DNA of 41,208 nucleotides. Origin: Chytridium lagenaria. Its lineage: Eukaryota > Chytridiomycota > Chytridiomycetes > Chytridiales > Chytridiaceae. Shown here piece by piece: positions 32,406 to 41,208 of the stretch. The first letter of the stretch is position 1; the number at the start of each line of letters is the position of its first letter. The position numbers and the translations under genes are program-made. Below the pieces are notes generated by a model, which made no database searches, was not told the DNA's origin, and saw nothing but the letters and a program-made list of their open reading frames with translations. Location: positions 1 through 41,208 of the forward strand of contig JAHLKC010000218.1 of assembly GCA_025449115.1 (NCBI GenBank), given 5' to 3'.

Positions 32406-34247
32406 ATGACCGATGCAATTGCGTTAGAGTCATGCCAACCTCATCTGCATGAGCTATCCAACGCATTCAGCAAACGAGCTTTGACTCCAAATCGAGACTA
32501 CGCTGGACGACATGTCGATACAGCACTTTTTGTGAATCAAGAAAAGCTGGCCTGCTTGCAGAATGCTTGTGCCGATCGATGTGCGGAAGCGACTACATCA
32601 GTGGCTTGCCTCAGAGAGGAGTGCTATTTCAGTTTTCAATCTTCAACTGCAATCCCTGGATCAATCGCTCAAGTCATTGACCGTTGAAGGTCGTGGGTCA
32701 AGATTCACGTCTGGTCGAAAGCGTGACGTTGAAAGGATAAGGGCTTCGATGATAACAGTGAGAGATGATGCACTGAAAGATTACAAGAGGAAAAATCCTG
32801 AAAGAGTGCTTCGTAAAATATCAGAAAGACTTCCTGTGGAGGTTCTGGAGCTTATTTTTATGCATTTCATCGGTAGATATGACTCAGCCCAAATCAGCCC
32901 AGATCTGCGGTCTCAAGATACTCAATACTTTAATCAAGTCAATCTAGCAAACTTTTCACGTGTCAGCCACCGATGGTGGACGGCATCATGGCTGTATCGT
33001 CGCGAAAGCGCTATCGTTCGCAATTTCACCTCAGCCAGAAGTTTTCTGCTGAAGGAATTATTGTTCCCCAGTGCTGCATCCTTGAAGTATCTCCGTAAGC
33101 TAGATCTTTTGAATGCTCAGATATCTGAACCAAAAGACACCGTCTTTCTCCGCATTCTCAGTGATCATCTTGTTGCGGTAGAAGATTTAAAGCTACGCGT
33201 TATTGCCCTTCGTTGGTCGACACTTCAGCACATCCTCATACTCGTATCAGGTTCATCGAACGCTCAACACGGCAAAACTTTCTCTTAAAGAAGCTCGCTT
33301 TGAAAGGGTCGATGGAAGCTTACAATAAACCGACGAGCATGATTAAGGCAAAGGAGGTTTTGCGGAATCTCGAATGTTTTGATCTCGACTTCACTGAGGC
33401 ATCAGGCACGGGGGAGATAAGAAACAAAACGATATCTGGTGCCGTGTGGATTTTCAGAAATATTGGCAACGTGGAAATGAATAGCATTCGGGTAGAAGCC
33501 AACGTCAGGCTAGGGGAGGACGCTATTGAAAGCTTTCTTGATCGAAGCCACGAATTTGGCGTCTTGAATAAGAGAATGATGCGGATGTGCCTTGAGAGAA
33601 GCTCTCTAAGTCGTAGGATTATTCGGATAATCACATCTGCTTTCCGAACCTCGAAATATTGAGCCTTCCCAACTCTAACCTCGACAACCATGGATTTCAA
33701 GTGATCGCAGCCAGTCATCTTCCGTTAAAAGTTTTGAATATCTCAAAATCTGACGTCGATGGTGTGGCTTTTAGCACAGATTGGCACCTTTCGCATCTTG
33801 AAGAGCTATATATAGATGATCTTACAGTTTCGGATGCAGATGTTAATATTTTACTTCGAAACTGCGGAAGGACTCTGCAAATATTCTCTTTTCGCAACAA
33901 TATCTCCCCATTAGCTGTTGCAAAAGCCATCTTAGATAACTGTCGGATGGTCTGTTGAGAAAGTTTGATATATTCTCAATCGACATATGGGGTCGTGATC
34001 TTCGTCACCGGCTTTTTCCTGTGCAGTTTTGCATTCCATCATTCAAGAGATGAGTTATCTTAAGCTGGCTTTTTTGGACTTCAGCTCTCTGGAAAGTGAT
34101 GATGACGCACCCCTGTATTTAGATGCCATACGTCAAAAGTTTCCTTCGCTTGAAGAGCAGAGTAGGGATTTCCGGTGGCACTTACAGAGTATGATTAGTG
34201 TGGAGGGATATCTGTCACTTTGGAAATTGGAGCATGCGTGGTCCTAA
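32406..34247 (+). CDS. F-box protein with degenerate leucine-rich repeats
   Basis: The F-box reads LPVEVLELIFMHF followed by NFSRVSHRWWTASW (about 32835-32985), so this is a likely SCF substrate adaptor. The N-terminal part is a predicted helical segment (RKRLHQWLASERSAISVFNL, DVERIRASMITVRDDALKDY). The C-terminal part has LRR-like text: LRKLDLLNAQISEP, LKVLNISKSDVDG, LEELYIDDLTVSDADV, LKLAFLDFSSLESDDD. The open frames (from 32406, 32563, 33213, 33659, about 34029) overlap or abut and need single-base shifts or short introns near 32560-32680, 33260, 33660 and 33960. The exact gene model is therefore uncertain. Start 32406 is the first ATG. It lies divergent to the MAPKKK and ends about 110 bp from the PMT4 stop. 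Confidence 0.6.
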
Positions 34248-34356
34248 GCATAAGGATGGAAGCTCTGTGTATCACTGCCTTATATTTATTATAACCGATG
34301 ATTTGAGGAAAAAGAAGAAAATGCTCTCATTTATTAATATACTTTCTCATGCGCCA

Positions 34357-37118
34357 TCAAGCATGCTGAAGGTCCCACGAAGATAACCATTTTCTCTCCC
34401 TAATGCTCTCCACACTGTCAAAGCCCAACCCGTAAGTCAACGGAGCAAAGTAATAGAACGAATACCCAAAAGCACCAAGCAAAATCAATAGGAAAGAGAT
34501 AAACAAAGGAAACAGCGCGCTTCATCCAGGCACGGAAAGGGATTCTCTCAGCAAGAGCAACGTTTCCTTTCGCAACAGCGATGGGATCTTCCAACACAAT
34601 CCTCCCAATAAATTCAAAGACACAAGTTGCTACAAGTGTAGAGAAGATGAAGGATGGAAGGTAGTGGTGCAAGAATAACATACGCCCCATCAAGAAAAAC
34701 GGAAGCCAGTGGAGCAGCCAAGTGATGAATAAGAAGCCAACACTCCTATCCCACCAACGACGAATAGAGGTTCCAAAGTCATCGATACCACGGCGAAGGA
34801 GGATGCGGTCCAAAACCCACATTGCCACGTACATCAAAGTTCCAGTAATTGAAGTCCACCAACAAGAGGGTTACCAAGGAGGTAGATTTGTTTAAGACCT
34901 TCCTTAACCTCCCAGAAAGAGATACCACGAAGAACGAAGGGCCAGGTGATCGGCGTTGAGGAGTAAGGATGAGGCTTAGTGAGGCCAGCGTTATGTGAAA
35001 TCATCAAATTCTGAAGTTCAATAAATTTCGACAAAAAGCTCCTCTTTTTCTCATTAGACTTCTCGGCTTGACCAGTTTCATTTACTTCGGTACCTTAACA
35101 CATATAATTAAAATCAAGCGTAATCAAGCAATCGGAAGAACAAGCTACAGCAGATTGCAACATACCGTTTACAATTGTTTCGTGACTAACGTCTTCAATC
35201 AACCAAACATTGGAGGATTCAAGGTGGTTCTTATTACCGTTGATTTCAGACTGTCCGAAGCCCCAATCCGGTAAAACTGCTTTGTTTGCATGAATAGCGA
35301 CTTTATGGAAAACACTGATCAGCCGGAAATGACTGCGGCGGCTCCGAACTTTCATGTTCGTTTCTCCATCGGTAATTTCGACTCTCCATAACGTATCATT
35401 GTATTTGACGGCTTGGTCTGAAGCGGAAGGATAAGTCGAAACCTCCATGTTTGTCGTGGTAAGCGGAGAAGCCACATCATGGGTGAACAGGTAAGAGTCC
35501 GTGACGACATGCCTAAGACGAACAACATCCTCATGGCGGAGATAGCGAACGCCCTTGCGCTTTTCTTCGGCCGACAAATCAACACCAGCCGCTGCAGGAT
35601 ACAACACAGGGTCCACAGGAACAACTTCCCATTCGTTGTTGGGGTCCTTATGAGGGTAGCCAGTCACTTGCTGGCCTTGGCTGGAGACTCTTCCGTCCTC
35701 GTACCTCAAAGGATAACGGTCCACGTGTGAATGCAGGAAGACTGAGTTTTCGCGGTGCTTCATTGAAACTAAACCACCGTATGGAATTGCTGAAAGTATG
35801 AGTTAATGCTAGCCAGCGACTTAGAACATACCCAGACTTTTCGAAGCTACGTCACTGCCTCTCAATTCAGCCTGGAACGAAGGACTCATAAATGCATCCC
35901 CAGGTCCACTCAAAGTAAGAATTTCAAAATGAATGTAAAAAAATGATAGGTATAAAGCCAATGGTAAAAAGATGAGACAAAGAGCCCTTGCTGAGAAATG
36001 ACGAATAAACTCCCGCTAATTTTAAATTAGACAAAGATGAAAATGCATAGTAAGTATCTACGTTTGAAACCCCGCGTTTGAAATCGAGTAATCTCCAAAG
36101 ATCGACGAGAGTGGCGATTCCGACAGAGGCGATTGTAAACAGCCCAACCATCTTTACTCTAAATCGAATAATATTCAACAAAAGCTATTTCTCATACACT
36201 CACCCCAGGGTGCAAGCGAGACCGACTCCTGTCATTGCAAGCCAAATCCACCAATTTGCAGAGAACGGCCTAAACGAAAATTATTATTGCTTCGAGTAAT
36301 TGTGTACTTTTGACGCTCTTTAAAGAATCGGACCCAGTTGTAGATGGTCCAGATACCAAAAAACATAAGCATACTATCTAGCAAGATAAGACGGATTGGT
36401 TTATGAGGGCGTTGTCTGGTGTCGTTAGAAACACCTTGATACTATAAATTACCCAAAATCAGGAGCGCGGCGCCAAAGGTAGCTCCATAGATTGAAATAC
36501 CCAACTCTTTAAGATCAAGAAAGATACAGGAACAACCAGCGCTCCAAAGGTGGCAGGCATGAGCCTCAGCCCGATGTAAGGAACTTGTTGGCAATGTAAT
36601 CGTCACCAATGTTCTCAAACAAAAAGTGACCATCGTAACCAAGGAATACACCCATGCCTGCCAGAAGGAGCTTTCCAAGAGGAGGGTGAACATCGAAAAA
36701 GTATTCCCTCCGAAGATAGTAACTGGCAAACTTCCCGAAGTGCACTTCGTCGAATCTAGTGAGCCCCACATTAATCTCTGGCTAAATTGCTAACCAAAAA
36801 CAACGTACACGACTTGGTTGGGATGATCAATCCGATAGGCACGCGAGAAAAACGATAATGCAGATACAACAATCAGCATGATGGTCCATGCGACCGATGA
36901 TCGCGATTCCTCAAACTTTGCATCAGCAGCGAAATGCTTAACCTGGTCGGCGAAAGTGTCTCCTTTCTAGCCAAGTCAGTCATGTCCGATCACTCAGAAA
37001 ATACCAGTGGAGCTTCCGCGACCTTGGGACTGTCATCCTCAGTAGCCGTCACTAGCTTTGCTGGCTCCGCTACTGGAGAACTTTTCTCAGTCTTCCGCTT
37101 TCGAACCTCCGAAGACAT
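34357..37118 (-). CDS. PMT4: Dolichyl-phosphate-mannose protein O-mannosyltransferase, Pmt4 type
   Basis: Pmt4 transfers mannose to Ser/Thr of membrane and secreted proteins in the ER. ATG 37118 ([12 protein letters not shown]). Key parts: first helix [40 protein letters not shown] with the DE motif; [10 protein letters not shown]; a chain of membrane helices over about 36560-35930; [18 protein letters not shown] domains with [40 protein letters not shown] and [15 protein letters not shown], which I read as Pmt4 rather than Pmt1/2 subfamily; and [19 protein letters not shown]. Many short introns. The apparent stop at 34418 is a frame artefact: removing one T near 34506 gives [17 protein letters not shown], ending at 34357. 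The N-terminal frame near 37000 also needs repair. Confidence 0.88.
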
Positions 37119-37180
37119 CACAACGTAATTTAACAAAAAAATTGTTGAAATCAAGGGGCTTCAGAAGAATCCAATTCGAC

Positions 37181-39090
37181 ATGCTTCCACATCTTGAGGC
37201 TATCTCCAGGCTTGGCAATGAGATTAAGGAAAAGGGTGCTCAGCTGCTCCATGTATCGGATGAATCTGTAAGGCTTTCTAGAACATCTCCATCGTAAGTA
37301 TGCTGATAAAGTGAGCATCAGAAGCTGCAAGCGGGATTGGATGACATCGCATTACTGTTCTTGGAGCTGCAAAAGTGGAACAGGGCCACGCTTATACATA
37401 CAAAGAGCATCAAAAGTACCACTTTCGGAATATAAGCAAGTCATGGATCGCACCTTTTTGAATCTGCAGAATTTGAATTACGAGAGGTTACATATTCAAC
37501 GCGAAATAGATAATTGCCGGGATTTCGAGTAAGTGCACTTAAATGTCGACAATACCTGACCAACAAAGATCGATATTTCAAAATGTGGATTTGATTTCGG
37601 AAGAAGATTTTAGAGCGCTTTTTCCGCATATGTCGGATTGGATGAACATCAATTGATGCTGGAACGCCTAAACCACGAAAAAGAAGAACGCATGCGGTTT
37701 GCCATTGTTAAGGTGACATTACTAACCAGTCAGGCTTTTGAGTCGTGAAAATGATTTGAAAAAAGAAAGGGACAGTTTGAAGAAGGATGTCTTGCGATGC
37801 CAAGCAGAATTGGATGCTATGGATAAAGAACTACTGGCGTTTGAGCAGTCTACGCTTCCGCTCCAACAAAACTGCATGTAAATTATACCGAGGAAAGGGC
37901 GATATTGGATAATGCTTTGGCTTTACCGAGACCGTTATACATCATGTATGAGCAGTTTATGGCATACAAGACCCTTTTCGGTGAGTGTATCCGGTTTGAT
38001 TGCATTAATGAGATAGATGACGGCAACTTTGTTTGCTCAATCGTTGGAAATGATGATGGCGCCTCGCAAACAAGGCGGCGTAAGAGCAATGCGCGATTAG
38101 ACAAGGAATCTCTTCTTAATGGAGACTCTACAGAAACTATGGAACTGGATAATTACAAGCATTCTTTGGAAGTTCATGTCCAAATTAAAGGTATTATTTT
38201 AAATTTGAGTGTGAACTCACTCGATATTTAAGGCGCGTCATCGAACGAACATTTGAGCCTCTGTTTCTCTTTTGTTTATCCGTCAGAAGTAGTGGCAGTC
38301 TCATCTGCACTTATTGGCGGTCGCCGCACCTTTTCTTTGGACAGTCTTTTTCGTGAAGAAGACAGCATCGACGATCGAGCAAACTCTTGTTATACTTTGA
38401 GAATCGGCGACGAAGATTTAAAATCATATTTCTGGGCGAAAATTGTGTCGGGCGGCACAATGAACGGAATGGGAGCAGATCCGTCTTCGTTGAAAGTTCC
38501 GGAAAGAGGCTCTGGAATGAAAATTCACGTTGCGAAATTGATGCGTGCCATAAAGGCCCGTTACAAAGCCTGGAACCTTTTCAATTCTGAAGTGAATAAG
38601 GAATGTGGAGCAAGTAGAGGCTCTACAGACCATTCTCGTGGTCGCTTTATATCAGTAACATTTCTAACGGAAGAGGTGATTATCGCTTTAAAGGAATATT
38701 AATTGACTATAAATTTATAGGAGTCGAGCAGGGAGACGACGCGAGGCGGGCTATTTTGGGTTTTCGATTTGGCTGCATCCGCGGCAAAAGGTAACCGATA
38801 CATCTTTTGTTTTGCTGATTTTTCCCAGTTCGAGAATATCATTTTACGATTCATGTCCCTGTTGAGTTTCCAGATAGGAGGTGCTTCTTTGGAGTCAAAT
38901 CTTTGCCGGTATCTTGTCTAGGAAGGGCTCATGGAGGTAATTTTTGGTATCCATGCCCTTCAAATAATCTCTACTATTTCAGAACGTGGAAAAGAAGGTG
39001 AATTCAATAGAGTTGGCCGAGTCAGGCATCGACATTTCGCAAACAGCTCGCGAGATTGAAGTCGCTTATTTAAACTATACCTATCAATGT
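37181..39090 (+). CDS. THOC5: THO complex subunit 5 (THOC5/Fmip) homologue
   Basis: THOC5 acts in mRNA export with TREX. ATG 37181 (MLPHLEAISRLGNE). Recognisable parts: LFLELQKWNRATLIHTKSIK, FLNLQNLNYERLHIQREIDN, VDLISEEDFRALFP, DEHQLMLERLNHEKEERMR, LKKERDSLKKDVL coiled coil, RPLYIMYEQFMAYKTL, then a C-terminal half with LEVHVQIKG, LSLCFSFVYPSEVV, YTLRIGDED and KIHVAKLMRAIKARYKAWN. Introns: 37268-37321, 37529-37568, 37697-37733 (donor GTTTGC, branch TACTAAC), 38191-38232 and at least two more after 38678. One-base frame breaks at about 37413, 37626 and 37869. The 3' end is uncertain: the last exon reads NVEKKVNSIELAESGIDISQ and stays open to 39156, overlapping the next gene. It is divergent from PMT4 by about 60 bp. 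Confidence 0.75.
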
Positions 39091-39152
39091 GCAATATATT
39101 ATACCATATTTTTTTTCAACCTTGAGCTTCCCTTGTGGCCCCGAAATCAGCC

Positions 39153-39673
39153 ATGAAAAACTCCATTACCAAACAGCTTTTGGTGCTTCTCCTCCTTGTA
39201 ATCAGCACCTTTGCCAACACATCCCCACCCATGACTCTTACAGCAGAGGCGTTGACCCTTGGACAGCAGTTTCAAACCCTTCGAACTATCAAAGGACACT
39301 TTGAAGGCGGCGAATACAACGCTGGTAAGCCTTAACGCCATTCCATGCCATGTGTCTTACCCATATGACAGATGTTGACGGATTTAATGGCATCAAGCAC
39401 AAGACAATGGAGAAGCTGAGAGAGATTCTTGGTGTCAAGGGGACACCTGCCAAGAATGTTATTACGGCATTGGGAAAGCCAGACGCAACCTTGTCGGCAG
39501 CAGAGGCTGGCATTGACACCATGCCTGGCCCTGTTCTGGATTCACCACCTGCATCATCTCCTCAGAAGGGACTGTACATGATCTACAAGTGGAGGGGAAA
39601 CCATGACTACCTTCGTTTTTTGATTGATGATGAGCAGGTGGTGCTGGCGGATTGGTATCAAGCTCTGGAGTAA
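39153..39673 (+). CDS. Small secreted protein of a conserved fungal family of unknown function
   Basis: Exons 39153-39324 and 39372-39673 give about 157 residues. The start ATG 39153 yields a signal peptide (ITKQLLVLLLLVISTFA). The mature part reads LRTIKGHFEGGEYNADVDGF, KHKTMEKLREILG, AKNVITALGKPDA and ends GLYMIYKWRGNHDYLRFLID, then VLADWYQALE. I recall a widespread fungal family with the same order (KGxFxGGEWNxDVD ... YYWRGxHDxLxF ... DWxxA), without known function; this recall was not checked. The joint at Gly-Glu-Tyr-Asn-Ala/Asp is GT..AG and in frame. No catalytic motif is obvious. Confidence 0.75.
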
Positions 39674-40000
39674 GAAGTCTCTCAGATATCTATTTTTGTA
39701 TATATATCAAACACCCTTGTATGGCTGAATTGCGAATAGTAACGTAACAACGTAATCTTATTGTAGCTGTGGTAAATAATGTATCTGAATTCAGTTGGAG
39801 GCGGCATTGATATTTCGGAAGATCTTCGTGGGTCTATAAATTGTGCTAATGGAAAAGCGACAGCTTTTAAAATGAAAGAGCTTGACTCTGATATGTAGGA
39901 AAACTTATTGCTAAGTCCTTTATTTTATTATAACATCACGAATGGACACGCTTTTAACGGGGTAAAGAAACGGTACAAATTGTGGTTCAAGTGAAGGGCA
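39674..40000. other. Intergenic, 3'-to-3' spacer
   Basis: This 327-bp spacer lies between the secreted-protein stop and the Hrq1 stop, which are convergent. I see nothing in it but AT-rich sequence and likely poly(A) sites. Confidence 0.45.
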
Positions 40001-41208
40001 TCAAAGATACTGTTGGCTCAGTGTCAAGTTCTCAAGTTTTACAACACCATCCGGGGAAAGCACTCCAACAAGGGACCTCAGGATAATCAGCGCCCCAAAC
40101 TTGTCGATACCATCATTCATTTGCCGGCAACTAGAGCGCAATACGCAGTTTTCACATCCGCTTTCACATGGGCATGTTGACACTTTTTCAATGGCATTAA
40201 ACAACAAATCTTTAACATGCCCAAATGTCTTCCCCATCAACCACCCTTCAAGCTCTCGTAGATAGTAATTCTTTCACAGTTAGCCTTCTACGAATTTATA
40301 TAAATTACCGCATAGGTCTAGGTCTCTGGGCGTACGCAGATTTGCAATCGGTCCGAATGTCACTAAAAGTAAGTCAATAGTAACTTAGTGGTATAAATTA
40401 CGTTGCCCCAGTCGTCGGTATCCGAACACATGTTGGAAGTTGCGCGAGAAACGCGTGCGAAGCCGCATGTATCGCAAATTCGACATCCATTGACTTATCT
40501 CTCAACATCATGATGGCTTCGTTGGGAACATCCATCCAAATCCCTTCCACCGTCCGAATGATGGGCGCGGACTCCATTCCGGAAACACACTCGATCACTT
40601 TCATGGTTTTGGGGTTCATCTTAAAATAACCGAAACAAGTGGTGGATACTATAATGGTTATATAAAGCCAAGGCTACGTAGAGTACTTTTGATAGTCCCA
40701 TAACTCGCTATTCCTTCCTTGGGAGACCCTCATAACGAATAATTTGAACTCCGTTCGTAGCGATAGGATCTAGATCACTAAAGTCGCGCACAGCCGTCAT
40801 ATAATCCACTTGTGCTGGTCTGACCTTCGCATATTTCCTTTCAATGTTAACGTCTATCACATGATAGCTTCGCCCTTGATGAACAAACACAGACCCTAAA
40901 GAGTATAAGCAATTTCCCCAACTTATACCCAAACCTTCATAAAGTGTAAATGGTGCTCTCTCAGCCTCAACATCCTCAATATCCTTGTTGGTTGTAACAT
41001 CTATAACCCTAAAGGGCTCATCCTCGTTGAAACACCGCAAAGGAAACCATTTAGATGGATTTCCGGAATATCGCCGATCGGCGAAAAACACTTTGTAGGT
41101 TGGATCCCATAATAGAAACTTTCGCGCAACCTCTACTGCATTTGTTTCATCACAGCTGAAGTATGAGGCGGCATCATCTTCGGTCAAACCAATCTCAGAA
41201 GAGGCACA
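40001..41208 (-). CDS. HRQ1: Hrq1-type RecQ-like DNA helicase, C-terminal part only
   Basis: Hrq1 is a 3'-5' helicase in interstrand crosslink repair and telomere upkeep. Only the C-terminal third is in the window; the helicase motor lies beyond 41208. It reads FLLWDPTYKVFFADRRYSGN, PFRVIDVTTNKDI, ERAPFTLYEG, SVFVHQGRSYHVIDVNIERK and AKVRPAQVDYMTAVRDFSDL. Then the DUF1998-type region: GYFKMNPKT, GIWMDVP, AIHAASHAFLAQLPTCV, DIRTDCKSAYAQRPRP. Then the 4-Cys cluster CPCESGCENCVLRSSC, as in Hrq1/MrfA, and FGALIILRSLVGVL. An intron at 40649-40686 (38 bp) and others near 40361-40399 and 40265-40310 join these blocks in frame. One-base breaks at about 40722 and 40241 are cured by adding one base. 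The stop is at 40001. Confidence 0.85.

Noticed and set aside
37294..37321. A 28-bp ultrashort intron in the THOC5 gene
   Set aside because: Using the upstream donor GTAAGG at 37268 gives a normal 54-bp intron and keeps the frame without any correction.
37713..37733. A 21-bp intron in the THOC5 gene
   Set aside because: The donor GTTTGC at 37697 gives a 37-bp intron with a TACTAAC branch site and joins EERMR to LLSREND in frame.
40649..40677. A 29-bp intron in HRQ1
   Set aside because: The donor GTACTC further upstream gives a 38-bp intron and the in-frame joint TIK-ISTTCFGYFKM.

Overview
The window is eukaryotic nuclear DNA from a fungus. Genes are broken by short GT..AG introns, mostly about 37 to 95 bp. 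The gene set is fungal: SUN protein, MAK16, Pmt4-type O-mannosyltransferase, Ste11/Byr2-type MAPKKK, THOC5, mitochondrial mL41 and Hrq1-type helicase. A GH46 chitosanase and a WS/DGAT acyltransferase, both uncommon in Dikarya as far as I recall, hint at an early-diverging lineage (chytrid or mucoromycete grade). That placement is inference and was not tested.

Layout. 1-1953 (+): C-terminal part of a SUN-domain protein. 3113-4297 (-): MAK16. 4668-6546 (-): WS/DGAT. 7175-8251 (+): secreted, charge-segregated protein, copy 1. 8569-9381 (-): PAP2 lipid phosphatase. 9584-11410 (+): SCPx-type thiolase with a C-terminal PKL. 11696-11924 (-): decayed fragment of the secreted-protein gene. 13583-19379 (+): very long Ser-rich protein with SUMO-interaction-like motifs and a C-terminal RING/RBR-like zinc module. 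19874-20103: 115-bp tandem duplication. 20783-22539 (-): F-box/LRR gene whose 5' end is cut at a repeat edge. 22787-23863 (-): secreted protein copy 2. 24120-24751 (+): mL41. 24771-25945 (-): GH46 chitosanase. 26073-27839 (-): membrane protein with internal repeats. 28047-32122 (-): SAM-RBD-kinase MAPKKK. 32406-34247 (+): F-box protein. 34357-37118 (-): PMT4. 37181-about 39090 (+): THOC5. 39153-39673 (+): small secreted protein. 40001-41208 (-): Hrq1, 5' end outside the window.

Three points stand out. (1) A 1.3-kb near-identical inverted repeat (7172-8498 and 22545-23866) carries two copies of an undescribed secreted protein made of acidic tandem repeats followed by a strongly basic domain; identity starts at the start codon, and a third decayed copy lies between them. 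(2) The 13.6-19.4 kb gene combines SUMO-interaction-like motifs with a truncated RBR-type zinc module, suggesting a SUMO-targeted ubiquitin ligase of unusual design. (3) At least two dozen conserved-gene frame breaks each disappear if one base is added to, or removed from, a short homopolymer or single base. I read these as consensus errors, so coordinates below span whole genes across such breaks.

The genes do not form one pathway. Several neighbours are convergent with very short spacers (mL41/GH46, F-box/PMT4) or divergent with short shared promoters (WS/DGAT and secreted copy 1; PAP2 and thiolase; MAPKKK and F-box; PMT4 and THOC5).
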